From: Streptomyces poonensis
GTDB lineage: Bacteria > Actinomycetota > Actinomycetes > Streptomycetales > Streptomycetaceae
Direction: 5' to 3'
DNA: 64,000 bases
Assembly: GCF_014650915.1 (NCBI RefSeq)
Contig: NZ_BMVW01000006.1
Span: forward strand, 263,811 to 327,810
Position numbers and translations under genes: made by a program. The notes beneath the pieces were generated by a model. The model saw nothing but the letters and a program-made list of their open reading frames with translations, was not told the DNA's origin and searched no databases. This document shows positions 50,296 to 61,530 of this stretch, one piece after another. Positions within the stretch are counted from its first letter, which is position 1. Every line of letters starts with the position of its first letter.

Positions 50296-51843
50296 GTGCC
50301 GGAGCCGAGGGTCTGGCGGGCCGCGGGGCCGCATGTGGTGCGGGCCGCGCGCGCCGTGCAAGCACGCGTCGTGCACGTCACGCGGGCCGTGGCCACACGC
50401 TCCCCGAGGCTCACGACGCGCCGGCTCATCGCCTCCGCGGCCGGCTTCGGCCTGGTGGTGGCGGCCGGAGCGGCGGTCTCGGCCGGTCCTTGGGACTCCT
50501 CCGGTCAGCGTACGGCGGAGCGGGAGTGGGCCGCAGCACAGGTTCGGGAGGGTGGCACAGATCACGGGCGGGACACCGGTGCCGCGTCCGGTGCCGCTCA
50601 GGGGGCGCCCGCGCCCGCCCCGAGCGCCCCTGCCGTGCTGGCCGGTCTCGGCGGGACGGGACGCGCGCCAGGCGAGCAGGCCCTCGCGAAGGCCCTGGAT
50701 CCCCTGCTGGACGGCGACGCGCTGGGCTCCGACCGTACGGCCGCGGTCGTCGACGTCGCGACCGGTAGGACCCTGTACGGCAAGGGCGACGACGCCCTGA
50801 CCCCGGCGTCCACCACGAAGATCGCCACGGCCACCGCCGTGCTCTCCGCGGCCGGCGCCGACCACCGCATCGAGACGCGGACCGTCCTCCAGCCCGGCTC
50901 CGAGGAGGTCGTCCTCGTCGGCGGCGGCGACCCCACCCTGACCGCGCGCAAGGACGTGGAGGGGTACGCGAGCCTGCGCGACCTCGCCGACGAGACGGCC
51001 GCCGCGCTGAAGGAACGCCACCTGGACGAGGTCGCGCTCACCTACGACACGTCCCTCTACAAGGGGCCGGTCCTGCACTCCATCGGCCCCAACACCAACC
51101 TCGCCCCGGTCACCGCCCTCATGGTCGACGAGGCCCGCCTGGACGACTCGTCCAGCGGACCGGCGGACCGCGGCACCGACCCGGCCAAGGACGCGGCTCG
51201 CCGGTTCGAGGAGCTCCTGGAGGACCGGGGCATCACGACGAAGAGCCTCGACCCGGCGAAGGCGAAGAAGGGCGCCAGGACGCTGGGCTCCGTCTCGTCC
51301 CCGCCCCTGTCCGTTCTGGTCGAACGCATGCTGACCAACAGTGACAACGACATCGCCGAGGCCCTGGCCCGCCAGACCGCCCTCGCCTCCGGCGCGCCGG
51401 CCAGCTTCGAGGGCGCGGGCTCCGCGATCCGCGCCGAGCTGAAGAGGCTCGGCTTCCCGCTGAAGGGCGTCCGGTTCGCCGACGGCAGCGGACTGAGCCG
51501 CGACGACCGGCTCACGGCGGGCCTCCTGACCGCGCTCCTCGCCGAGGCGGCCGCACCGGACCGCCCCGAACTCCGCCCGATACTGACGGGCCTGCCGATC
51601 GCCGGCTTCACGGGCACGCTCCGCGACCGGTACGCCGGCGAGGCGTCCGGCACCGGCCTCGTCCGCGCCAAGACGGGCACCCTGACCGGGGTGAACTCCC
51701 TGGCGGGCACGGTCGTCGACGCGGACGGCCGCCTGCTGGCCTTCGCGTTCCTGACCACCGGGACGACGGACCCGGCAGCCGCTCAGGAGACCCTGGACCG
51801 AGCGGCCTCCACGCTGGCGGGCTGCGGCTGCCGCGGGCGGTGA
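50296..51843 (+). CDS. dacB: D-alanyl-D-alanine carboxypeptidase/endopeptidase (PBP4-type)
   Basis: 515 residues. An N-terminal basic segment and hydrophobic helix (AAGFGLVVAAGAAV) anchor or export the enzyme. The three SxxK-class motifs are visible: STTK (Ser172, Lys175), SDNDIAE (SxN), and AKTGTLTG (KTG). It trims peptidoglycan stem peptides. The start GTG 50296 has AAAGGGG about 9 bases upstream; GTG 50290 is in frame. PBP4-type proteins often have an inserted domain between motifs 1 and 2, as here. Divergent from ppa. Confidence 0.92.
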   Translation: MPEPRVWRAAGPHVVRAARAVQARVVHVTRAVATRSPRLTTRRLIASAAGFGLVVAAGAAVSAGPWDSSGQRTAEREWAAAQVREGGTDHGRDTGAASGAAQGAPAPAPSAPAVLAGLGGTGRAPGEQALAKALDPLLDGDALGSDRTAAVVDVATGRTLYGKGDDALTPASTTKIATATAVLSAAGADHRIETRTVLQPGSEEVVLVGGGDPTLTARKDVEGYASLRDLADETAAALKERHLDEVALTYDTSLYKGPVLHSIGPNTNLAPVTALMVDEARLDDSSSGPADRGTDPAKDAARRFEELLEDRGITTKSLDPAKAKKGARTLGSVSSPPLSVLVERMLTNSDNDIAEALARQTALASGAPASFEGAGSAIRAELKRLGFPLKGVRFADGSGLSRDDRLTAGLLTALLAEAAAPDRPELRPILTGLPIAGFTGTLRDRYAGEASGTGLVRAKTGTLTGVNSLAGTVVDADGRLLAFAFLTTGTTDPAAAQETLDRAASTLAGCGCRGR

Positions 51844-51949
51844 GCCCTCGCTGTGCCCTCGCCGCCCCTGGGCACCACGCCTCACGCGGCCGTGCGGAAG
51901 GCGGCACCCCGGCCCCCCGTACGGCCTGCCCCAAGCGGCGGCGCTCCCG

Positions 51950-51955
51950 TACCGT
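51950..51955 (+). promoter_or_regulatory. -10 element of leaderless metalloprotease gene
   Basis: TACCGT ends 7 bases before ATG 51962; TGACGC between them has no Shine-Dalgarno. Confidence 0.6.
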
Positions 51956-51961
51956 TGACGC

Positions 51962-53086
51962 ATGACGAGCATCGGTGGTGCGGAGATGGTCGACTGGAAC
52001 CTCGCGGTGGCGACCGCGACCCGGCTCGTACGGCCGGGCCCCGAGGTGAGCCGCGACGAGGCCAGGGCCGTCGTCGCGGAGCTGCGCCGGCACGCCAAGG
52101 CGTCGGAGGCGCACGTCCGGGGCTTCACCCGGATGGGGCCCGAGGAGGCGGACGACACCCCCGTGCTCGTCGTCGACCGCCCGGGCTGGGTCCGGGCGAA
52201 CGTCGCCGGGTTCCGGGAGATCCTGAAACCGCTGCTGGACAAGATGCAGGAACGTCGCGGCAGCTCTCCCGGCGGTGCGGTCCTCGGCGCCGTCGGCGGC
52301 AAGGTGACCGGTGTGGAGCTGGGCATGCTGCTGTCGTTCCTCGCCTCGCGCGTCCTCGGCCAGTACGAGACCTTCGCCCCGGCCACCCGCGAGCTTCCCG
52401 CGGGCAGCAACGGCGGCGGACGGCTGCTGCTCGTCGCGCCGAACATCGTCCACGTCGAGCGCGAACTCGACGTCGACCCCCACGACTTCCGCCTCTGGGT
52501 CTGCCTGCACGAGGAGACGCACCGCACGCAGTTCACCGCGGTGCCCTGGCTGCGCGATCACCTGGAAGGGGAGATCCAGTCGTTCCTCGGGGAGACCGAC
52601 GTCGACCCCATGACCGTCCTGGAACGCGTCCGGGAGGCCGCCCAGGCCCTCGTCGGCGGCCGCCCTGAAGGCGAGGAGGACGACGACGGGCGGTCCCTCG
52701 TGGACCTGGTGCAGACGCCCGCCCAGCGGGAGATCCTCGGCCGGCTCACCGCCGTCATGTCCCTCCTGGAGGGCCACGCCGACTTCGTGATGGACGGCGT
52801 GGGACCGGCCGTGGTGCCCTCCGTCGGCGAGATCCGCGAGAAGTTCCAGCAGCGCCGCGCGCGCGGGGCGTCGCGGCTCGATCTCGCCCTGCGCAAACTG
52901 CTCGGCCTGGACGCCAAGCTCCGGCAGTACCGGGACGGCGAGCGGTTCGTACGGGCCGTCGTCGACCAGGTCGGGATGGACGGCTTCAACCGCGTGTGGA
53001 CCTCGCCCAACACCCTCCCCACCAAGGCGGAGATCGCCAAACCGGCGGACTGGGTCGCGCGGGTGCACCGGAAGTCGGAGGCGTGA
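51962..53086 (+). CDS. Zinc-dependent metalloprotease (DUF2342 family)
   Basis: 374 residues, actinobacterial zincin family sometimes annotated as F420-biosynthesis-associated. The HExxH zinc motif is at His183 (CLHEETHRTQF). VAPNIVHVERELDVDP and an extended C-terminal domain are typical. The physiological substrate is unknown. Gene is followed by tilS after ~215 bp, an order often seen in actinobacteria. Confidence 0.87.
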   Translation: MTSIGGAEMVDWNLAVATATRLVRPGPEVSRDEARAVVAELRRHAKASEAHVRGFTRMGPEEADDTPVLVVDRPGWVRANVAGFREILKPLLDKMQERRGSSPGGAVLGAVGGKVTGVELGMLLSFLASRVLGQYETFAPATRELPAGSNGGGRLLLVAPNIVHVERELDVDPHDFRLWVCLHEETHRTQFTAVPWLRDHLEGEIQSFLGETDVDPMTVLERVREAAQALVGGRPEGEEDDDGRSLVDLVQTPAQREILGRLTAVMSLLEGHADFVMDGVGPAVVPSVGEIREKFQQRRARGASRLDLALRKLLGLDAKLRQYRDGERFVRAVVDQVGMDGFNRVWTSPNTLPTKAEIAKPADWVARVHRKSEA

Positions 53087-53302
53087 ACACGGCCGAGCGG
53101 TGGTGAAACCGGCTCGTCGGTGGTGAAGCCGGTTCGTCCGACGGCAGGCGCGCGCCCCTTCAATCACCCGTCCGAGGGAGCGTGAGCCATGGGGAGCCGT
53201 GCAATGCTCGGGGAACAGCCCGTCTCTGTCACCATCTACGTACTCTGAGTGACCGATCTCGGGGTCACCCCTCGACTCTTTCCATGTGAAGGGAACCGGA
53301 CC

Positions 53303-54508
53303 ATGGGTCCCCATCCTGCGGTCGCGGCGATACGCCTGGCGGTCCGCCGCGTCCTGCACGACATCCTCACCGAACTCCCGCACGCCTCCGACGGCGGCTC
53401 CCGCGCCCCCGTCCCGTCCCTGCCCTCTCCCCAGGGCGCCCGGTGGCAGCCCACGCCCGTCGGCGTGCCACAGTCCGCTCTCACCGCCCCGTACGCGCCC
53501 GCCGCGGATTCCCGGCCGCGCCCCGGCGGCGAGACGCCCCCCGCCCCGCCGCTCGTCCTCGTGGCCTGCTCCGGCGGCGCCGACTCCATGGCCCTCGCCT
53601 CCGCCCTCGCCTTCGAGGCCCCGCGGCTCGGCGTCCGGGCCGGCGGCATCACCGTCGACCACGGCCTCCAGCCCGGCTCCGACGTCCGCGCCGACGAGGT
53701 CGCCGAGCGCCTGCGCGCCCTCGGCCTCGGTCCCGTCGACGCCGTCGCCGTGACCGTCGGCCCCGCATCGGACCGGACGGCGCACGGCGCCCCGTACACC
53801 GGTGGCGGCGGGCGGCGGGTGGGGCCCGAGGCCGCCGCGCGTGACGCCCGGTACGCCGCCCTCGACGCCGCCGCCGAACGGCACGGCGCCGCCGCGATCC
53901 TGCTCGGCCACACCCGCGACGACCAGGCCGAGACGGTCCTGCTCGGCCTCGCCCGCGGCTCCGGCATCCGCTCCCTGTCCGGCATGGCCGCGGTCTCGGG
54001 GGCCGGCGGCCGTTACCGGCGGCCCTTCCTCCAGCTCGACCGGCAGACCGCCCGCAAGGCCTGCCTGGTCCAGTCCCTGCCCGTCTGGGACGACCCCCAC
54101 AACACCGATCCGGCCTACACCCGCTCCCGGCTGCGCCACGAGGGCCTGCCCGCCCTGGAGAAGGCACTCGGCAAGGGCGTCGTCGAGGCCCTCGCCCGCA
54201 CCGCCCAGCTGTCCCGTGACGACGCCGACGCCCTCGACGCCTGGGCCCGCCAGGCGGCGGACTCCGTACGGGACGCGGCGGGTCTCCTGGAGTGCGCCAA
54301 GCTGTACGCGCTGCCCCCCGCCGTGCGCCGCCGAGTCCTGCGCCGCGCCGCCATCGAGGCCGGCGCCCCGGCGGGCTCGCTCTTCGCCCGGCACATCGAG
54401 GAGGTCGACCGGCTGATCACCGGCTGGCGCGGTCAGGGGGCCATCAACCTGCCCGGCAAGGTCGTCGCCCAGCGGCAGGGTGGCAGACTGGTGATTCGGC
54501 AAGGCTGA
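53303..54508 (+). CDS. tilS: tRNA(Ile)-lysidine synthase
   Basis: 401 residues. The PP-loop ACSGGADSMAL marks the ATP-pyrophosphatase that activates C34 of tRNA-Ile2 and adds lysine; HTRDDQAETVLLGLARGS is another family motif. An ~80-residue Pro/Ala-rich N-terminal region precedes the catalytic domain. ATG 53303 has GAAGGG upstream. Essential for reading AUA codons. Confidence 0.95.
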   Translation: MGPHPAVAAIRLAVRRVLHDILTELPHASDGGSRAPVPSLPSPQGARWQPTPVGVPQSALTAPYAPAADSRPRPGGETPPAPPLVLVACSGGADSMALASALAFEAPRLGVRAGGITVDHGLQPGSDVRADEVAERLRALGLGPVDAVAVTVGPASDRTAHGAPYTGGGGRRVGPEAAARDARYAALDAAAERHGAAAILLGHTRDDQAETVLLGLARGSGIRSLSGMAAVSGAGGRYRRPFLQLDRQTARKACLVQSLPVWDDPHNTDPAYTRSRLRHEGLPALEKALGKGVVEALARTAQLSRDDADALDAWARQAADSVRDAAGLLECAKLYALPPAVRRRVLRRAAIEAGAPAGSLFARHIEEVDRLITGWRGQGAINLPGKVVAQRQGGRLVIRQG

Positions 54509-54590
54509 CAGTCGCCCCCTGCGGGAGGCGCCCGGCAGCCCCCCTCGCGGGGCGCGCCGGTCAGCCGTACGTGCGGGACGACCGAAAGTG

Positions 54591-55151
54591 ATGCGGGTGG
54601 ACGCGAAAGACATGGGTGCCGACCTCGAGAAGGTGCTCATCACCAAGGAAGAGATCGACGCGAAGCTGGCCGAGCTGGCCGCGAAGATCGACGCGGAGTA
54701 CGCGGGCAAGGACCTGCTCATCGTCGGTGTCCTCAAGGGCGCCGTGATGGTCATGGCCGACCTCGCCCGGGCGCTGTCCACCCCCCTCACCATGGACTGG
54801 ATGGCCGTCTCCTCCTACGGCGCGGGCACGCAGTCCTCCGGCGTCGTACGGATCCTCAAGGACCTCGACACCGACATCAAGGGCAAGCACGTCCTGATCG
54901 TCGAGGACATCATCGACTCCGGCCTGACCCTGTCCTGGCTGATCTCCAACCTCGGCTCCCGTGAGCCCGCCTCCCTCAAGGTGTGCACGCTGCTGCGCAA
55001 GCCGGAGGCGGCCAAGGTGGCGATCGACGTGGAATGGGTCGGATTCGACATTCCCAACGAATTTGTCGTGGGATACGGCCTCGACTACGCCGAGAAGTAC
55101 CGCAACCTCCCGTTCGTCGGTACGCTCGCGCCCCACGTGTACGGCGGCTGA
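54591..55151 (+). CDS. hpt: Hypoxanthine phosphoribosyltransferase
   Basis: 186 residues. The PRPP-binding motif HVLIVEDIIDSGLT and the flexible loop SSYGAGTQSSG identify it. Salvages hypoxanthine/guanine to IMP/GMP. GTG 54588 is adjacent (GTGATG) and could be the start. The order tilS-hpt-ftsH is conserved in many bacteria. Confidence 0.96.
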   Translation: MRVDAKDMGADLEKVLITKEEIDAKLAELAAKIDAEYAGKDLLIVGVLKGAVMVMADLARALSTPLTMDWMAVSSYGAGTQSSGVVRILKDLDTDIKGKHVLIVEDIIDSGLTLSWLISNLGSREPASLKVCTLLRKPEAAKVAIDVEWVGFDIPNEFVVGYGLDYAEKYRNLPFVGTLAPHVYGG

Positions 55152-55271
55152 ACGCCTCCTCGTCGAGGCCCCGGGTCCCTTGTGGCCCAAGGCCCCCAAG
55201 ACGGTCGGGAACCCCAGCGCGTTTCGCGCCGTTGGAGCATGCAGAGGCGGGATTGTCAGCCGTCCCACGCG

Positions 55272-55296
55272 GCTTCGGGTGACAATGCTGGGGTAC
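55272..55296 (+). promoter_or_regulatory. Sigma-B-like promoter upstream of ftsH
   Basis: GCTT, 15 bases, then GGGTAC, matching the S. coelicolor sigma-B consensus GNNT-N14-16-GGGTAC/T. Lies ~70-90 bp before the ftsH start. Near it ATTGTCA/TGACAAT (55252-55258 and 55280-55286) form an inverted repeat. Confidence 0.5.
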
Positions 55297-55363
55297 CGTC
55301 CGAAGAACAGCCTTTATCAAACTCACTATGGCAGGAGGGACGGGGCGGCACCGCTCCGTATGG

Positions 55364-57400
<2,037 letters not shown>

Positions 57401-57440
57401 CCCGTCCCTCACCGGAGCCCCCACCAGGCCCGGAATGATT

Positions 57441-57476
57441 GCCGCGCCCCCCAGGTTCTAGCCTGGGGGGCGCGGC
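57441..57476 (+). terminator. Terminator after ftsH
   Basis: A perfect 15-bp stem (57441-57455 with 57462-57476) around TTCTAG, followed by ATCTTTC. Confidence 0.88.
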
Positions 57477-57545
57477 ATCTTTCGTATGCGCGCTCATCAG
57501 ACGCGTGATCCGTACGCGTCGGAAGGCACAGGATTGAGGCACCAG

Positions 57546-58151
57546 ATGACCGACCCCGTGACGCTGGACGGCGAAGGAACGATCGGCGAGTTCGACGAGA
57601 AGCGCGCCGAGAACGCCGTACGGGAGCTGCTGATCGCAGTCGGGGAGGACCCGGACCGGGAGGGCCTGAGGGAGACGCCGGGGAGGGTCGCCCGGGCGTA
57701 CCGCGAGATATTCGCCGGGCTGTGGCAGAAGCCGGAGGACGTGCTGACGACGACGTTCGACCTCGGGCACGACGAGATGGTGCTCGTCAAGGACATCGAG
57801 GTCTTCAGTACCTGTGAGCATCACCTGGTCCCGTTCCGGGGCGTCGCCCACGTCGGCTACATCCCCTCCACCTCGGGGAAGATCACCGGCCTGTCCAAGC
57901 TGGCCCGGCTGGTGGACGTGTACGCCCGGCGGCCCCAGGTGCAGGAGCGCCTCACCACGCAGATCGCCGACTCCCTGATGGAGATCCTGGAGCCGCGCGG
58001 AGTGATCGTGGTGGTGGAGTGCGAGCACATGTGCATGTCGATGCGCGGCATCCGCAAGCCCGGGGCGAAGACGCTCACGTCCGCCGTGCGTGGGCAGCTG
58101 CGGGACGTGGCCACGCGGAACGAGGCGATGAGCCTGATCATGGCTCGCTGA
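57546..58151 (+). CDS. folE: GTP cyclohydrolase I
   Basis: 201 residues. First step of tetrahydrofolate synthesis, GTP to 7,8-dihydroneopterin triphosphate. STCEHHLVPFRG contains zinc-binding Cys and catalytic His; GKITGLSKLARLVDVYARRPQVQERLT and the C-terminal ECEHMCMSMRG (second zinc Cys) match. ATG 57546 follows TTGAGGCAC. On the opposite strand lie folP, folB and folK. Confidence 0.97.
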   Translation: MTDPVTLDGEGTIGEFDEKRAENAVRELLIAVGEDPDREGLRETPGRVARAYREIFAGLWQKPEDVLTTTFDLGHDEMVLVKDIEVFSTCEHHLVPFRGVAHVGYIPSTSGKITGLSKLARLVDVYARRPQVQERLTTQIADSLMEILEPRGVIVVVECEHMCMSMRGIRKPGAKTLTSAVRGQLRDVATRNEAMSLIMAR

Positions 58152-58198
58152 GCCCTCTCGCGGCCCGCTGAGCGATGACGGCCCGATGACGAACGAGG

Positions 58199-58237
58199 CC
58201 GGGGCTGCCGGGCGTGCGATGCGCCTGACAGCCCCGG
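58199..58237. terminator. Bidirectional terminator between folE and DUF3180
   Basis: CCGGGGCTG (58199-58207) pairs with CAGCCCCGG (58229-58237), loop ~21 bases. The genes converge here. Confidence 0.75.
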
Positions 58238-58256
58238 TTGCCGTTCTGAGCGGCTG

Positions 58257-58745
58257 CTAGGCGGCCCGGACCGTGCCGTCGCCATTGGTGTCGTCGTCCT
58301 CCGGGAGCTTGCAGACGCGCTCCAGGAAGAGGGCGGCCGCTATGACGGCGATGCCCGCGAGGACGGAGAAGCCGGCGTAGATCGCCTGGTCGCGGCGGGC
58401 GGGGATCTCCAGGGACTCCAGGAGGAAGACACCCGCGCCGCCGTACATCCCGGCCACCAGGGCCGCGACCAGGGCGCTGGCCTGGCCGAAGACGACCGCG
58501 CGGGCCGCGAGCATCGGATCGACGCCCTGGGCGCCCGGGCGGCGCTCGCGCTGGGCTTTCAGCCGGGAGCGCAGCGAGAGCGCCGTGGCGAGCAGGACGA
58601 CGGCGATCAGGGCGAGCACGATGGGCGCGGCCAGCGGGACGCGGGGCAGCGTGCCCATGGCGTTCCACAGGCGGGCTCCGGCCCAGGACAGCACTCCGGC
58701 CACCACGAACACCGCTGCCAGCGTCCTGATGCGCAGCTCTCTCAC
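58257..58745 (-). CDS. DUF3180 membrane protein
   Basis: 162 residues, four hydrophobic helices (VFVVAGVLSWAGARLW, PIVLALIAVVLLATAL, LVAALVAGMYGGAGVFLL, AGFSVLAGIAVIAAALFLE). Commonly encoded after folK in actinobacteria. GTG 58745 is preceded by GAAGGGAC. Function unknown; its position at the end of the fol operon suggests co-transcription. Confidence 0.88.
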   Translation of the reverse strand: MRELRIRTLAAVFVVAGVLSWAGARLWNAMGTLPRVPLAAPIVLALIAVVLLATALSLRSRLKAQRERRPGAQGVDPMLAARAVVFGQASALVAALVAGMYGGAGVFLLESLEIPARRDQAIYAGFSVLAGIAVIAAALFLERVCKLPEDDDTNGDGTVRAA

Positions 58746-58817
58746 GATGTCCCTTCGTCGGTCGGTGTCAGCGTCGTCGGGGCGCCGGATGTTTGCGTGT
58801 TCGGTAGACCTTAACGA

Positions 58818-59429
58818 CTACTCGGGCAGCCGGAGTTCCAGGTCGGCGCGGGGCGTGACACCGGTCCGGGTGACATCGGCGAGGAGCTCGGCGACCGCGC
58901 CGCGGCCGGGCAGCTGGGCCTCGGGGTCCACGTCGAGCCAGGGCGCGAGGACGAAGGCGCGCTCGTGGGCGCGCGGGTGGGGCAGCGTGAGGACGGGGTC
59001 GTCGGAGATCAGGTCGGCGTAGGAGACGATGTCGACGTCGATCGTGCGCGCTCCCCACCGCTCGTCCCGTACGCGGTGGAAGGCCTCCTCCACCGCGTGG
59101 GCGCGCTCCAGCAGCGAGTCGGGCGGGAGGGTCGTCTTCAGCAGGACGACCGCGTTGAAGTACGAGGGCTGGCTGCCCGGCTCGACGCCCCAGGGCTCGG
59201 TCTCGTACACCGGGGAGACCGCCTTGATCCGTACGCCGGGGGTGTCCTCCAGGGCGTCGACGGCGCCCTGGAGGGTCTCCAGGCGGTTGCCGAGGTTGGC
59301 GCCCAGGGAGAGGACGGCGCGCTGGGGGTTGTGCAGGGTGCTGTCGGCGGCGTCCACCTTCTCGACGACCGAGGCGGGCACCGGCTGGACGGTCGGGTCG
59401 CTGGGACCCTCGGTGAAGGACGCGGTCAT
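58818..59429 (-). CDS. folK: 2-amino-4-hydroxy-6-hydroxymethyldihydropteridine pyrophosphokinase
   Basis: 203 residues. HPPK, ATP-dependent activation of the pterin. SLGANLGNRLETLQGA, RWGARTIDVDIV and LPHPRAHERAFVLAPW are the family signatures. An N-terminal ~35-residue extension precedes the core. ATG 59429 overlaps the folB stop by ATGA, so the two are translationally coupled. Confidence 0.96.
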   Translation of the reverse strand: MTASFTEGPSDPTVQPVPASVVEKVDAADSTLHNPQRAVLSLGANLGNRLETLQGAVDALEDTPGVRIKAVSPVYETEPWGVEPGSQPSYFNAVVLLKTTLPPDSLLERAHAVEEAFHRVRDERWGARTIDVDIVSYADLISDDPVLTLPHPRAHERAFVLAPWLDVDPEAQLPGRGAVAELLADVTRTGVTPRADLELRLPE

Positions 59430-59785
59430 GCTCGGCTCCGGGTGATGGTGACGGTCACGTCGTCGAAGGGGACCGTGATCGGCGCCTGCGGCTTGTGGAC
59501 GCAGACCTCGACCTCCTGGACCCCCTCGTGCTTCAGGCAGACCTGGGCGATGCGCTCGGCGAGCGTCTCGATGAGGTCGACGGGGTCGCCCTCGACGACG
59601 GCGACGACCTCTTCCGCCACGATGCCGTAGTGCACGGTTTTCGCCAGGTCGTCGTCGGCCGCGGCCGGTCGGGTGTCCAGGCCGAGGGTCAGGTCCACGA
59701 TGAAGGTCTGGCCCTCTTCGCGTTCCTTCTGGAACACGCCGTGGTGCCCGCGGGCCCTCAGGCCGCGCAGCGCGACACGATCCAC
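59426..59785 (-). CDS. folB: Dihydroneopterin aldolase
   Basis: 119 residues. Aldol cleavage of dihydroneopterin to the substrate of FolK. VDRVALRGLRARGHHGVFQKER and VHYGIVAEEVVAVVEGDPVDLIETLAERIA are typical. GTG 59785 is preceded by AGGAGTGATTCGC (AGGAG ~8 bases before). Overlaps folK by ATGA. Confidence 0.96.
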   Translation of the reverse strand: MDRVALRGLRARGHHGVFQKEREEGQTFIVDLTLGLDTRPAAADDDLAKTVHYGIVAEEVVAVVEGDPVDLIETLAERIAQVCLKHEGVQEVEVCVHKPQAPITVPFDDVTVTITRSRA

Positions 59786-60097
59786 GCGAATCACTCCTGC
59801 AATCGTCGGGCGGTGTTTTCCGGGTGCCGGTTCCGGTTCCGGCGGACGGGTACCGGATGCCGCCGGTATGCCGTCGGTACCCGGCCCCACCGAATCTACC
59901 TGCGGGCACCGACAGTGCTTGCCCATGAGGGGGTCCGACCTGCCCGTGAGGGGCAAGGTTCACCGGGCGTTTCCGCGGGGGAACACGGCGGCACGGCGGG
60001 CCGGAAGCCCGTCCCGCCCGGTCACCGGCCGGTCCGTTCCCGCTCCGTTCGCCGGGGCCGTGATCCTGGCCACTTCCGGGGTGTGGACGTGCCGTCC
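59786..60097. other. 312-bp spacer within the fol cluster
   Basis: No gene. It holds TGCCC[AG]TGAGGGG twice (59920-59932 and 59941-59953), and CTTGCCC/GGGGCAAG as a weak inverted repeat. It probably contains a separate folB promoter. Confidence 0.5.
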
Positions 60098-60601
60098 TCA
60101 AGCGGGTGTGTCGTCGCCCTCGTCGCCGTCGGTCTCGGCCAGGACCGGGGAGGCGTGGTGCGACCACAGCTTCCAGCCGTCGGAGGTGCGCCGGAAGACG
60201 TTCGTGGCGACGACCAGCTGGCCGACGAGCGGGCCCGGCTCCCCTGCGCCCTCGGGGGCCGGTCCGCCGCTGAGGATGTTCTCGGTGCAGGTCACGAGGG
60301 CGGTGTCGCCGGTGACGGACACATGGACGTCCGTGAGGAAGAACTGGATGTAGTCGGTGTTCGCCATGATCAGGGCGTACGACCGCAGGACCTCGCCCCG
60401 GCCGGTGAGGACCGGCCAGCCGGGGTGGACGCAGGAGATCACACCGGTGTCCGCCGGGTCGTGGTACTGCTCGTCGACGCCCACGTCTGAGGGGGTCAGC
60501 CAGAGCGAGGTGAGGGTTTCGAAGTCACCGCGCTCGATCGCGTCGTAGTAGGCCGTGTTGGCGAGTTCCACCTGCTCGACGTCGATGTGGGGCGTGCTCA
60601 C
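60098..60601 (-). CDS. NTF2-like (SnoaL-like) fold protein in the fol operon
   Basis: 167 residues, NTF2-like fold: an N-terminal helix (QVELANTAYYDAIERGDFETLTSLW), then beta strands ending GWKLWSHHAS. GTG 60601 overlaps the folP stop as GTGA. Family members can be isomerases or aldolases, but no catalytic set is proved here. The coupling to folP suggests a folate-related role not yet known. Confidence 0.82.
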   Translation of the reverse strand: MSTPHIDVEQVELANTAYYDAIERGDFETLTSLWLTPSDVGVDEQYHDPADTGVISCVHPGWPVLTGRGEVLRSYALIMANTDYIQFFLTDVHVSVTGDTALVTCTENILSGGPAPEGAGEPGPLVGQLVVATNVFRRTSDGWKLWSHHASPVLAETDGDEGDDTPA

Positions 60602-61464
60602 CGCTCCCGGGCTCCTTCTACGGCCCGTGCCACGCGTACGGCGTCGGCGGTGGCCCGTACCTCGTGGACGCGGACCGCCCAGGCGCCCTCGTGGGCGGCG
60701 AGCGCGGAGACGGCGGCCGTGGCGGCGTCGCGCTCGCGCGCGGGGGGCACGGTGCCCTCGGGGCCGGCCAGGACGCGGCCGAGGAACCGTTTGCGCGAGG
60801 CGGCGACGAGCAGGGGGTGGCCGAGCCCGTGCAGGCGGTCGAGGCGGGCGAGGAGGGCGAGGTCGTGTTCGGCGTCCTTGGAGAAGCCGAGCCCGGGGTC
60901 GACGATGACGCGGTCGGGGGCTATGCCGCCCTCCAGAACGGCCTCCACGCGCGCGTGCAGTTCGTCGACCACCTCCGAGACGACGTCCTCGTACACGCCC
61001 TTGACGTTGCCGCCCTCCAGGAGGCCGCGCCAGTGCATGACGACGAAGGGGGCGCCCGCGGCGGCGACGGCGGGGATCATCGCGGGGTCGGCGAGACCGC
61101 CGCTGACGTCGTTGACGAGGGCGGCACCGGCGGCGAGGGCCTGCTCGGCGACGGAGGCGCGCATGGTGTCGACGGAGACGACGACGCCCTCGGAGGCGAG
61201 ACCGCGGACGACGGGCACGACGCGGCGCAGTTCCTCCGCCTCGTCGACGCGGGTGGCGCCGGGGCGGGTGGACTCGCCGCCGACGTCCACCAGGTCGGCG
61301 CCTTCGGCGACGAGGTCGAGACCGTGCTTGATCGCGACGGTGGTGTCGAACCAGCGGCCGCCGTCGGAGAACGAGTCCGGCGTGACGTTGACGACGCCCA
61401 TGACCGCGCAGCGGTCCCATACGGGCAGCCCCGCCACGTGGGTGCGCTGGTTCTGCTTGCTCAT
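60598..61464 (-). CDS. folP: Dihydropteroate synthase
   Basis: 288 residues. Joins pterin pyrophosphate to p-aminobenzoate; sulfonamide target. GVVNVTPDSFSDGGRWFD, DVGGESTRPGA and the substrate-binding VIVDPGLGFSKDAEHD and AASRKRFLGRVL are visible. ATG 61464 is leaderless-like (TACGCT ends 7 bases before it). First gene of the minus-strand fol operon. Confidence 0.97.
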   Translation of the reverse strand: MSKQNQRTHVAGLPVWDRCAVMGVVNVTPDSFSDGGRWFDTTVAIKHGLDLVAEGADLVDVGGESTRPGATRVDEAEELRRVVPVVRGLASEGVVVSVDTMRASVAEQALAAGAALVNDVSGGLADPAMIPAVAAAGAPFVVMHWRGLLEGGNVKGVYEDVVSEVVDELHARVEAVLEGGIAPDRVIVDPGLGFSKDAEHDLALLARLDRLHGLGHPLLVAASRKRFLGRVLAGPEGTVPPARERDAATAAVSALAAHEGAWAVRVHEVRATADAVRVARAVEGARER

Positions 61465-61470
61465 GTGTCC

Positions 61471-61476
61471 AGCGTA
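61471..61476 (-). promoter_or_regulatory. -10 element of leaderless folP
   Basis: On the minus strand TACGCT ends 7 bases before the folP ATG; GGACAC between has no ribosome-binding site. Confidence 0.6.
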
Positions 61477-61530
61477 GGCCCCGGGGGCCGGGCCGGTCCG
61501 CCCGCACCGGTTTGTGGGCGGTCTTGGTGG

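Noticed and set aside
49476..50768. 430-residue plus-strand frame across thrE, ppa and dacB
   Set aside because: Antisense or out of frame to three genes with clear catalytic motifs.
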